In this document: positions 1 through 4,518 of the stretch, one piece after another
Layout of the letters: every line of letters begins with the position of its first letter
How positions within the stretch are numbered: the stretch's first letter is position 1
Assembly (NCBI GenBank): GCA_017509715.1
Contig: JAFWOU010000039.1
Location: 1-41,120 of the forward strand
Source of the DNA: Paludibacteraceae bacterium
Lineage (GTDB): Bacteria; Bacteroidota; Bacteroidia; Bacteroidales; Paludibacteraceae
Direction of reading: 5' to 3'
DNA length: 41,120 bases
Translations under genes and position numbers: made by a program
The notes under the pieces: generated by a model
Database searches by the model: none
Told to the model about the DNA's origin: nothing
The model's input: the letters and a program-made list of their open reading frames with translations, nothing else

Positions 1-2
1 CG

Positions 3-158
3 GATCAGGATGAGTACTGGAAAACGGCGGAGTGGGTCAAGAACCGCAAGCCGCTATGTAAGGTACTATACGAAGGGCTATACAAGATATGCACCGAGGA
101 GACGATGCGGACCTTCGATCTGGAATTCAAAGGACATGTAAGACAGTATGTAGAATAA
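3..158 (+). CDS. C-terminal end of an unidentified protein (5' end outside window)
   Basis: An open frame runs from the left edge to a TAA at 156-158 and gives 51 residues, rich in charged and aromatic residues (for example EYWKTAEWVKNRK near the start and FKGHVRQYVE at the end). I do not recognise the family. In other Bacteroidales a large primase/helicase-like gene often precedes a DUF4248 gene, and this could be such an end, but nothing in these residues proves it. The start lies outside the window. Confidence 0.5.
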   Translation, partial: DQDEYWKTAEWVKNRKPLCKVLYEGLYKICTEETMRTFDLEFKGHVRQYVE

Positions 159-203
159 GTAGTGTCCCATTAAAAATAAACAAAAACATTAAAAACCCTT
201 TGC

Positions 204-314
204 GTGCTTTAGGAGCCATTGCTCCTTGTACAAATTGCCACTAAAACCTGCTTGTAAGCAAGCTTCCAGACAGCTTTTACTGTCAATTAGTACAACTCTA
301 CGAGTACGAAGCAC
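204..314 (+). ncRNA. Candidate structured RNA or 5' leader, multi-hairpin
   Basis: A 6-bp closing stem (GTGCTT at 204-209 with AAGCAC at 309-314) encloses several short perfect hairpins: AGGAGC-CATT-GCTCCT (211-226), GCTTG-TAAG-CAAGC (250-263), GACAG-CTTTTA-CTGTC (269-284) and ACTC-TAC-GAGT (295-305). TTGTAC (226-231) can also pair with GTACAA (290-295). It lies between the unknown gene and the first small-protein gene, so it may be the leader of the latter. No known RNA family was recognised; the call rests only on base pairing seen by eye. Confidence 0.35.
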
Positions 315-364
315 ACAAAGACATAAACCAAAAAAACATTTTCAATAAAAAAACGCTAACGATT

Positions 365-922
365 ATGAAAGTCGAATTTATGCCCGGCATAGCCTCTATG
401 TCCGGAATGGTAAAAAACAGCGGCCGCAAGCGTGTCATCTTTCGCCATTACGCCTCCGACCGTCCCGGCCACGGCCATGCCACCATCTGTTCATCCAGCG
501 CCTTCGTGCGCAAGACGCCACTCACCGAACGCGAAAAAGTTGCCCGCGAGCTGTTCTCGAGCCGCGTCTCCTACGTCAAGCAACTCTGCGCCGCCAACCC
601 CCGCCTTTCCCGTGCCCAGGCATGGAAAATCGCCAAGGCCGACATACGAGCGGTCAACCGTCCGCCCGAATCGATCTTCCTACACGGACCGGCTCTCTTC
701 GCTGAGATCAATGCCGGCACCCACATCGTCCAGGTCGAAGTTCCCGACCGAGAAGAAGGGCGATACCCGCTATGTACGAGGGAGAATGCGGAGAGATACG
801 GGCTAAAGATCGTAGCGGATCCGCGAAATCCGGATAATAAATTGAAAATTGAAAAAGATCCGCCATATATAGGCGGATACAAGGGGTCTTCCTCGGGGTG
901 TCCTCGGAAGATGGTCCCGTGA
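365..922 (+). CDS. Small protein with N-terminal VEFxPGIxSMSG motif, paralogue 1
   Basis: The 185-residue product begins MKVEFMPGIASMSGMV and is clearly related at its N-terminus to the proteins at 2653 and 3627. A basic segment with RxHY follows, then a helical, Arg/Lys-rich middle part (about residues 60-110). No signal peptide, membrane segment or known domain is visible. The last 30 or so residues look acquired: they are read through a palindromic TCCGCC/GGCGGA hairpin at 857-880, giving the DPPYIGGY stretch, so the ancestral protein may have ended near residue 155. The function is unknown. The cytoplasmic, basic, repeated nature would fit a nucleic-acid or phage-structural role, which is inference only. 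Confidence 0.6.
   Translation: MKVEFMPGIASMSGMVKNSGRKRVIFRHYASDRPGHGHATICSSSAFVRKTPLTEREKVARELFSSRVSYVKQLCAANPRLSRAQAWKIAKADIRAVNRPPESIFLHGPALFAEINAGTHIVQVEVPDREEGRYPLCTRENAERYGLKIVADPRNPDNKLKIEKDPPYIGGYKGSSSGCPRKMVP
857..880 (+). repeat. H1 hairpin, ATCCGCC/GGCGGAT type, copy a
   Basis: GATCCGCC and GGCGGATAC enclose a short A/T loop (ATATATA). The same 24 nt recur exactly at 2254-2277, with variants at 2586-2638, 2997-3018, 3463-3485 and inside cstA. This copy is read as the tail of the overlapping small protein. Confidence 0.8.
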
Positions 923-1033
923 TGGTCGCGGCGGAGACGCGACTTGCACAGGAAGAGCGGCGGACGGTCTGTGACCGAGACAGAAAAGCCGCCTGGAATA
1001 CAAAGAAAAATAACGCCGGATAATATCCACGTC

Positions 1034-1087
1034 GGAGCGAGCTTGTGAGGAAGAACGCACGAGGTGCGTTAAACTCACCGCTGCTCC
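1034..1087 (+). repeat. Long interrupted hairpin
   Basis: Three stacked helices are separated by small internal loops: GGAGC 1034-1038 with GCTCC 1083-1087, GTGAG 1045-1049 with CTCAC 1074-1078, and AACGCAC 1054-1060 with GTGCGTT 1064-1070 around a GAG loop. There is no T-run after it, so it does not look like a simple terminator. It lies in the 247-nt space between the first small-protein gene and the HTH gene. Confidence 0.6.
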
Positions 1088-1093
1088 TCCTCT

Positions 1094-1129
1094 CCCCACG
1101 AAGTATCACTACGTTAGCACTTCGCGGGG
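1094..1129 (+). repeat. Imperfect inverted repeat
   Basis: CCCCACGAAGT (1094-1104) pairs with ACTTCGCGGGG (1119-1129) with a single A/C mismatch. It directly follows the hairpin at 1034-1087 and precedes the HTH gene by 40 nt. It could be a leader structure or an operator; the sequence does not decide. Confidence 0.55.
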
Positions 1130-1169
1130 ACCCCGAAGAAAAAAAGAATACTAAAAATGGAAGCGAAAT

Positions 1170-1355
1170 ATGAGAGCAATGAGTAAATCGGAAATGGCGG
1201 CACGTATGGGTGTGAGCGCCTCAACCTTGCGCAGATGGTTAAAAACGGATGAAGAATATCTGCGATCGCAGGGGGTGAAAATTCGCCAGAAAGTTTTTCC
1301 TCCACAGGTAGTAAACTACTTTATTCAAAAATATTGCATCGGAAACGACCCGTAA
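1170..1355 (+). CDS. DUF4248-like small helix-turn-helix protein
   Basis: A 61-residue protein with a MerR-like recognition pattern: SKSEMAARMGVSASTLRRWL at residues 4-23, where the second helix reads STLRRWL. The C-terminal part (KVFPPQVVNYFIQKY) resembles the tail of the DUF4248 family, small proteins common in Bacteroidales next to small membrane proteins and peptidoglycan-active proteins. Known function: none demonstrated; DNA binding is inferred from the HTH. Start at 1170 is chosen because family members usually begin a few residues before the S-K-S-E-L motif; the second ATG at 1179 is also possible. It is followed within 75 nt by the membrane-protein gene. Confidence 0.7.
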   Translation: MRAMSKSEMAARMGVSASTLRRWLKTDEEYLRSQGVKIRQKVFPPQVVNYFIQKYCIGNDP

Positions 1356-1391
1356 CTACCCGTAACGCTCGGTGCGACGAAAAAATACTAA

Positions 1392-1399
1392 TATATTTG
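1392..1399 (+). promoter_or_regulatory. Possible -7 promoter element (TATATTTG)
   Basis: TATATTTG followed by CAC fits the Bacteroidota -7 consensus TAnnTTTG, 28 nt before the ATG at 1427. No TTTG is found at the expected -33 place, so the promoter is weaker evidence than the others in this window. It supports the 1427 start rather than an upstream one. Confidence 0.45.
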
Positions 1400-1426
1400 C
1401 ACAAAATTTCTGAAAAACGAAGGCAT

Positions 1427-1633
1427 ATGAAAGACAAACTAAACATCCAACTGTTGACGGCCGCGGTGCTGAGTATCGGAGGCCTGATAATGCTCTACTG
1501 CGGAGTGTATATAGATCCGCGGGGAGAAGTACATGAATCGCTCCTAGTAGCGTTTGGCGAGATAGCGACATTCGCCGGTGCGCTGATGGGGATAGACTAT
1601 GTGTATAAGCGGAAGGAGCCCGGAGGGCAATGA
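1427..1633 (+). CDS. Two-helix small membrane protein, holin-like
   Basis: A 68-residue protein (MKDKLNIQ start) with two hydrophobic stretches, about residues 8-27 (LLTAAVLSIGGLIMLYCGVY) and 38-58, and a basic C-terminal end (YVYKRKE). Size and topology match holins and related small membrane proteins found beside lysis enzymes. The start is set by the promoter-like element just upstream; an upstream ATG at 1334 would place a charged, non-conserved segment ahead of the first helix. It lies between the HTH gene and the DUF5675 gene, an order also seen in Bacteroidales cassettes with a DUF4248 protein and an amidase. A holin role is inference from topology and neighbours. Confidence 0.65.
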   Translation: MKDKLNIQLLTAAVLSIGGLIMLYCGVYIDPRGEVHESLLVAFGEIATFAGALMGIDYVYKRKEPGGQ

Positions 1634-1724
1634 TCGCGGCAAGCCGCTCAATGATGGAATGATGAGCCTAACGGCTCTTAATGATGGAAATAAATTTTTA
1701 AACTTAAAACGAAATTTTACTATT

Positions 1725-2111
1725 ATGGCATATTATAAACTGTTAAGAAAAGGAGCGGAAGGGAAGTGGGTGCGAGGTACGCTCTGCGAACGAGAGACCT
1801 ATTTTGATCCGATGGAAGGTATCGTACGGGAGAAGCTGCATCCGATCTGCCCGACGATAGAGAATAAGGACAAGATGATACCGGCGCTGGTGTACAGAGT
1901 GCAGGTGACGATGAGTCCGAAGTTTCATAGGTTGCTGCCACTGGTGTGCCAGGTGCCGGGACGGGCGGGGATTCGGATCCATCGGGGAACGAAGCCGGAA
2001 CATAGTGCCGGGTGCATCCTGGTGGCGCCGGATCAAGAGCAACTGATTACCGCCCGCTTCCTCGCGGAACAGCAGGCGCGGGAGGAGACGAGGATAGAAA
2101 TCGTAGAATAG
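1725..2111 (+). CDS. DUF5675 family protein, possible peptidoglycan-active enzyme
   Basis: 128 residues, starting MAYYKLLRKG after an A/T-rich leader (TATTATGGCA, the same start context as the gene at 3045). The core MSPKFHRLLPLVCQVPGRAG followed by IRIHRGTK and HSAGCILV matches DUF5675, a family found in phages and Bacteroidota. His86 and Ser94-Ala-Gly-Cys97 recall the H...S-x-G-C signature of L,D-transpeptidases (YkuD); that resemblance is my inference. In comparable cassettes this position is usually filled by an N-acetylmuramoyl-L-alanine amidase, which supports a cell-wall role. An upstream in-frame ATG at 1599 was rejected because the added 42 residues are low-complexity and do not align to the family. 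Confidence 0.7.
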   Translation: MAYYKLLRKGAEGKWVRGTLCERETYFDPMEGIVREKLHPICPTIENKDKMIPALVYRVQVTMSPKFHRLLPLVCQVPGRAGIRIHRGTKPEHSAGCILVAPDQEQLITARFLAEQQAREETRIEIVE

Positions 2112-2130
2112 AAACCGGCATAACAATGGG

Positions 2131-2200
2131 CGGATGGCGAATGGCTAATGGCGGTGCCTCCGGGCACTCCGATATAGGGCTAATGGCTAATGGCGAATGG
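2131..2200 (+). repeat. Composite repeat: heptamers, GTGCC-TCCG-GGCAC hairpin, heptamers
   Basis: Three heptamers (CGGATGG, CGAATGG, CTAATGG; 2131-2151) lead into a hairpin GTGCC-TCCG-GGCAC (2154-2167), then TCCGATA and three more heptamers (CTAATGG, CTAATGG, CGAATGG; 2180-2200). The same layout occurs at 4012-4104, 6464-6540 and, reversed, 13258-13297, where the stem pair is T-A instead of C-G. Confidence 0.8.
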
Positions 2201-2208
2201 AAAGAAAA

Positions 2209-2240
2209 ACTCGGGTCTGACGGCCGGAGCACCTAACAAA
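2209..2240 (+). repeat. H2 repeat, 32 nt, copy a
   Basis: A 32-nt element that begins ACTCGGGTCTGACGG and ends CCGGAGCACCTAACAAA. It differs from copies b and c at one position and contains the inverted pair CTCSGG/CCGGAG. Confidence 0.8.
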
Positions 2241-2253
2241 CTTTATTAACAAA

Positions 2254-2277
2254 GATCCGCCATATATAGGCGGATAC
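2254..2277 (+). repeat. H1 hairpin, copy b
   Basis: Identical over 24 nt to the copy at 857-880 (GATCCGCC, ATATATA loop, GGCGGATAC). It lies between two H2 copies, upstream of the small lipoprotein gene. Confidence 0.85.
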
Positions 2278-2290
2278 GAATGATACACAA

Positions 2291-2322
2291 ACTCCGGTCT
2301 GACGGCCGGAGCACCTAACAAA
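2291..2322 (+). repeat. H2 repeat, 32 nt, copy b
   Basis: Identical to the copy at 3569-3600; starts ACTCCGGTCTGACGG and ends CGGAGCACCTAACAAA. It ends 8 nt before the ATG of the lipoprotein gene at 2331, so it forms the immediate 5' leader. Confidence 0.85.
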
Positions 2323-2330
2323 ATCAAAGT

Positions 2331-2507
2331 ATGAAAAAGGTAATCATTATGACTATTATCGCAGTAGGAATCTGCATGACGGGCTGTAAGGCCTGGAGGA
2401 CGGTGACGACCACCGCGACGTACACAGAGGTGCAAGACAGCACCAAGGTAACGACCACCATCCAGACGAAGACGCAGGAGGAGTACACCGGTGTTAAGCG
2501 CAAGTGA
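2331..2507 (+). CDS. 58-residue lipoprotein, Rz1/spanin-like by size and position
   Basis: A short gene (ATG 2331, TGA 2505-2507). The product starts MKKVIIMTIIAVGICMTGCK: a basic start, a hydrophobic core and a lipobox MTGC that would place the lipid on Cys19. The mature part is only about 40 residues, rich in Thr, Gln and charged residues (TTTATYTEVQDSTKVTTTIQ). Small lipoproteins of this kind act as outer-membrane spanin subunits (Rz1) in phage lysis cassettes; here the neighbours are a holin-like protein and a DUF5675 protein, so that role is plausible but not shown. It could equally be a small envelope lipoprotein of unknown use. Confidence 0.7.
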   Translation: MKKVIIMTIIAVGICMTGCKAWRTVTTTATYTEVQDSTKVTTTIQTKTQEEYTGVKRK

Positions 2508-2561
2508 GACCTCTCCCGACCTCTCCTCAAGGGAGGGGATCGGACCGGCATATTATGCCGG
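2508..2561 (+). repeat. H3 plus H4 hairpin pair, copy a
   Basis: H3 begins GACCTCTCCCGACC directly after the lipoprotein stop codon and can fold through its CCTC...GAGG arms; H4 is the palindrome CCGGCAT-ATT-ATGCCGG at 2545-2561. The same pair in the same order follows the gene at 2653. Confidence 0.75.
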
Positions 2562-2585
2562 AACAATGAACAAAACTCAAAACTA

Positions 2586-2638
2586 ATCCGCCACCGGTTT
2601 AGAACCGGAGCAGGATAAGCCTGCGGAGGATGGCGGAT
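2586..2638 (+). repeat. H1-type element expanded into a three-way junction
   Basis: The outer stem ATCCGCCA (2586-2593) with TGGCGGAT (2631-2638) is the H1 stem, but instead of a short A/T loop it encloses two perfect hairpins: CCGGTT-TAG-AACCGG (2594-2608) and GCAGG-ATAAG-CCTGC (2610-2624). It ends 14 nt before the ATG at 2653, so it would form a folded leader of that gene. Confidence 0.75.
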
Positions 2639-2652
2639 ACAAAAAAAGAATT

Positions 2653-2979
2653 ATGGCCAAGGTAGAATTTGATCCGGGGATAGAGTCGGTGCGAGGCATT
2701 CTGATGGGAACAGATCCTTTCTATATCCGTCGTTATCCGGCACGCGGAGGCGGCGTGATGCATATCGTACAGGCCCGGCCCGACCGCTCCGGACATATTC
2801 CTACCGCCGCCGAGAGTACGGCCCGAATCACGTTCGCAGAGAAGTACGGGAGGCAGAAGCACCTGGCGTTTCTGGAACGGAAGAATAGAGGGCAACTATT
2901 CCTGCCGTTTGAGGAGGAGACCTCTCCCGACCTCCCCTCAAGGGAGGAGAAAAACCGGCATGATATGCCGGGACAATAA
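2653..2979 (+). CDS. Small protein with VEFDPGIESVRG motif, paralogue 2
   Basis: 108 residues beginning MAKVEFDPGIESVRGIL, then an YIRRYPARGGG segment and a helical part with E-S-T-A-R-I-T-F-A-E-K-Y. It shares its N-terminal motif with the proteins at 365 and 3627 and the start context with that at 3045. The last 20 residues (SPDLPSREEKNRHDMPGQ) are translated from the H3 and H4 repeats at 2919-2971, so the ancestral end was probably near residue 88. No signal peptide or membrane segment is seen. The function is unknown. Confidence 0.65.
   Translation: MAKVEFDPGIESVRGILMGTDPFYIRRYPARGGGVMHIVQARPDRSGHIPTAAESTARITFAEKYGRQKHLAFLERKNRGQLFLPFEEETSPDLPSREEKNRHDMPGQ
2919..2971 (+). repeat. H3 plus H4 hairpin pair, copy b
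   Basis: H3 (GACCTCTCCCGACC then CTCAAGGGAGG, 2919-2947) and H4 (CCGGCAT-GAT-ATGCCGG, 2955-2971) match copy a at 2508-2561. Here they lie inside the reading frame of the preceding gene and supply its C-terminal tail and stop codon. Confidence 0.75.
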
Positions 2980-2996
2980 ACAAAACTAATAACAAA

Positions 2997-3018
2997 TCCG
3001 CCATGAATAGGCGGATAC
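2997..3018 (+). repeat. H1 hairpin, copy c
   Basis: TCCGCC-ATGAATA-GGCGGA followed by TAC; the stem is identical to other H1 copies while the loop differs. It lies 27 nt upstream of the ATG at 3045. Confidence 0.8.
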
Positions 3019-3044
3019 AAACCAAAACCTAAACTTTAACTATT

Positions 3045-3362
3045 ATGGCAAAGATTAAATTGCATGGTATGTTTGCCCGCGTGATGGGCAAGTTTAACAA
3101 ATCGGAGACGCTGTACTTCAAGGGATGTCCTTGCGGTAAGGAGCAGTTGGGTGTGGACCTGCTGAACCCCTCCAAGGCAACTCACACCAAGAACGTCCAG
3201 TGCCAGAACGCACTGAAGACCGCGGCGCAGGCTGCGAAGACGGCGCTGGCCGATCCGACGGAGCGGGCGACGCTGGAGGCGGGATTTAAGGCCCAGAAGA
3301 AGTACCGAACGCTGTATGGCTACACCGTAGCGCAGAAGTACGTGAAGCCGAACTTTGAATAA
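3045..3362 (+). CDS. Small basic protein, distant paralogue 3
   Basis: 105 residues beginning MAKIKLHGMFARVMGKFNKS. The N-terminal motif is degenerate, but the C-terminal half (residues 55-105: AAQAAKTALADPTERATLEA, GFKAQKKYRTLYGYTVAQKY) aligns by eye with the C-terminal half of the protein at 3627 (AAQARMKNLSTLEADRAAFN, KKTFYSYLFNLEYDK), so the two appear homologous. Two Cys-x-Cys-like positions (GCPCGKE) are seen near residue 33. Lys and Ala rich and probably helical. No known family was recognised and no function is proposed. Confidence 0.65.
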   Translation: MAKIKLHGMFARVMGKFNKSETLYFKGCPCGKEQLGVDLLNPSKATHTKNVQCQNALKTAAQAAKTALADPTERATLEAGFKAQKKYRTLYGYTVAQKYVKPNFE

Positions 3363-3385
3363 ATTCGGCAGACCGGCCTAAAGGC

Positions 3386-3431
3386 CTGTAGGACCGCTAC
3401 GCTGTAAGACCGTTACACTGTAGGACCGCCC
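3386..3431 (+). repeat. 16-bp tandem repeat, about three units
   Basis: CTGTAGGACCGCTACG (3386-3401), CTGTAAGACCGTTACA (3402-3417) and CTGTAGGACCGCCC (from 3418) follow one another directly. The unit is not seen elsewhere in the window. It lies just downstream of the gene ending at 3362. Confidence 0.75.
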
Positions 3432-3462
3432 TGCGGGCTATAAGACAAACATTATTAACCAA

Positions 3463-3485
3463 GATCGCCCATATATGGTCGATAC
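3463..3485 (+). repeat. H1 hairpin variant, copy d
   Basis: GATCGCCCATATATGGTCGATAC keeps the fold of H1 (ATCG.CCATATATGG.CGAT) with altered stem bases on both sides, and retains the trailing TAC. It lies upstream of the gene at 3627. Confidence 0.65.
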
Positions 3486-3568
3486 AAAAGAGACCATGCG
3501 GGCGAGCACAAAAACAAACCACGTACAACCTCCGCGCTTTCACGAGGAGCAGGAGACGAACTAAGACA

Positions 3569-3600
3569 ACTCCGGTCTGACGGCCGGAGCACCTAACAAA
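3569..3600 (+). repeat. H2 repeat, 32 nt, copy c
   Basis: Identical to copy b at 2291-2322. It ends 26 nt before the ATG at 3627, followed by an A-rich leader. Confidence 0.85.
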
Positions 3601-3626
3601 AACAAAGCTAAAAACAAACCGAAACT

Positions 3627-3998
3627 ATGGCAAACGTAATTTTTTCTGCCGGTATCGATAGCGTATCCGGCGCACTTTCGAAGCCGAGCAAGAGCGGTCA
3701 GCACTCTTGCAACAAGATGCTGTTGGCAACCCACCGTACGGCACCTACGGAGAACAACCATTGTAACCGTCTGTACCTGCGGAAGAAGGTAGAGCGCAGT
3801 ACCACGCCTTCGGCCTACGAACTGCAGCTTCGCTCGCGCTTCGGTCAGGCTTCCACCGCCGCTCAGGCTCGTATGAAGAACCTCTCCACCTTGGAGGCCG
3901 ACCGCGCTGCTTTCAACGAGCAGAAGGACCTGGCCGGTGGCAAGAAGACCTTCTACTCCTACCTCTTCAACCTGGAGTATGATAAATTGCGCTCGTAA
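3627..3998 (+). CDS. Small protein with VIFSAGIDSVSG motif, paralogue 4
   Basis: 123 residues beginning MANVIFSAGIDSVSGALSKP. The N-terminal motif matches the proteins at 365 and 2653, and the C-terminal half matches that at 3045, so this protein ties the four together as one family. The middle part is basic and has a short Cys/His-containing segment (HSCNKM, NNHCNRLYLRKK). The C-terminal half is probably helical. No signal peptide or membrane segment. The stop codon lies in the loop of a 13-bp perfect hairpin. Function unknown. Confidence 0.7.
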   Translation: MANVIFSAGIDSVSGALSKPSKSGQHSCNKMLLATHRTAPTENNHCNRLYLRKKVERSTTPSAYELQLRSRFGQASTAAQARMKNLSTLEADRAAFNEQKDLAGGKKTFYSYLFNLEYDKLRS

Positions 3999-4011
3999 AG
4001 CGCAATTTATC
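3981..4011 (+). repeat. Perfect 13-bp hairpin with the stop codon in its loop
   Basis: GATAAATTGCGCT (3981-3993) and AGCGCAATTTATC (3999-4011) are perfect complements around the 5-nt loop CGTAA, which holds the TAA stop of the gene above. There is no T-run, so it is unlikely to be the terminator itself; a mRNA 3'-end stabiliser or translation-end structure is possible. Confidence 0.8.
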
Positions 4012-4104
4012 TAGCCGTCAGGTGCTTCCGAGCACTCCGGTAAAGGGCCGAATGCTGAATGCTGAAAGCTGAATGCTGAATGCTGATAGCTGATAGCTGA
4101 AAGC
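4012..4104 (+). repeat. Composite repeat: GTGCT-TCCG-AGCAC hairpin plus seven heptamers
   Basis: The segment reads GCCGTCA, G, the hairpin GTGCT-TCCG-AGCAC, TCCGGTAAAG, then seven contiguous heptamers from 4051 (AATGCTG x2, AAAGCTG, AATGCTG x2, ATAGCTG x2) and a partial AAAGC. The hairpin core is identical to that at 6506-6530. Confidence 0.85.
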
Positions 4105-4108
4105 CTAC

Positions 4109-4138
4109 AAAAAAAATCGCTCACGGGCGATTTTTTTT
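4109..4138 (+). terminator. Rho-independent terminator closing the small-gene island
   Basis: AAAAAAAATCGC (4109-4120) and GCGATTTTTTTT (4127-4138) form a perfect 12-bp stem around TCACGG and end in eight T. The A/T symmetry means it could also act on the opposite strand. Confidence 0.85.
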
Positions 4139-4176
4139 GCAAATATACAGAAAATCGTAAAAAAAATGCGAAAATA

Positions 4177-4208
4177 TTTGCGTATGTCGGAAAAAAGCAG
4201 TACCTTTG
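4177..4208 (+). promoter_or_regulatory. Promoter for the tRNA-Ser transcript
   Basis: TTTG at 4177-4180 and TACCTTTG at 4201-4208 with a 20-nt spacer, a full match to the Bacteroidota -33/-7 pattern. The spacer is almost the same as that of the dnaA promoter at 35590-35621 (CGTATGTCGGAAAAAAGCAG here). Confidence 0.85.
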
Positions 4209-4212
4209 CAGC

Positions 4213-4334
4213 TGCATTTGAAAAAATGCACATAATTTAGGTTATTATCTAACTTTCTAAATCGAAATGCTAGCGCAGCGATATTTCGATTTAAGAGCGG
4301 AGGCATCGAGTGCCCTAACAACCGCGAAACGGTT
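4213..4334 (+). ncRNA. Structured leader of tRNA-Ser or separate small RNA
   Basis: Directly after the promoter come TGCATTT-GAAA-AAATGCA (4213-4230, GNRA tetraloop), AAATCGAAAT (4259-4268) with ATTTCGATTT (4283-4292), and AACCG-CGAAA-CGGTT (4320-4334). No open frame with a start is visible. About 150 nt between a promoter and a tRNA is long, so it may be a processed leader or a small RNA in its own right. No known RNA family was recognised. Confidence 0.4.
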
Positions 4335-4363
4335 GGTCAATGCACGAGATTGCCGAACGCGAA

Positions 4364-4450
<87 letters not shown>

Positions 4451-4452
4451 CG

Positions 4453-4518
4453 AAAACGAAACAAGGACATCCATTGAGGGTGTCCTTGATTCGTTTTGAG
4501 AAGGCAGAGAGCCTTCTC
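4453..4518 (+). terminator. Tandem hairpins after tRNA-Ser
   Basis: The first hairpin pairs AAAACGAA (4453-4460) with TTCGTTTT (4490-4497) and AAGGACATCC (4463-4472) with GGGTGTCCTT (4478-4487). The second is GAGAAGGC-AGAGA-GCCTTCTC (4498-4518). The TCGTTTT end is consistent with termination of the tRNA transcript. Confidence 0.7.

Noticed and set aside
1599..1724. Upstream start of the DUF5675 gene giving a 170-residue product.
   Set aside because: The extra residues come from short repeated words (AATGATGG) after the previous gene and do not match the family; the A/T-rich leader and TATTATGGCA context favour 1725.
2209..3600. ACCTAAC at the end of the H2 repeats fits the RYYYAAC core of integron attC sites, suggesting a gene cassette array.
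   Set aside because: No partner GTTRRRY core is found at the needed distance, the repeats lie before rather than after the genes, and no integron integrase is seen.
857..3600. Recurring hairpins of the island as a CRISPR array.
   Set aside because: Spacing is irregular (tens to over a thousand nt), genes lie between copies, and there are no cas genes.
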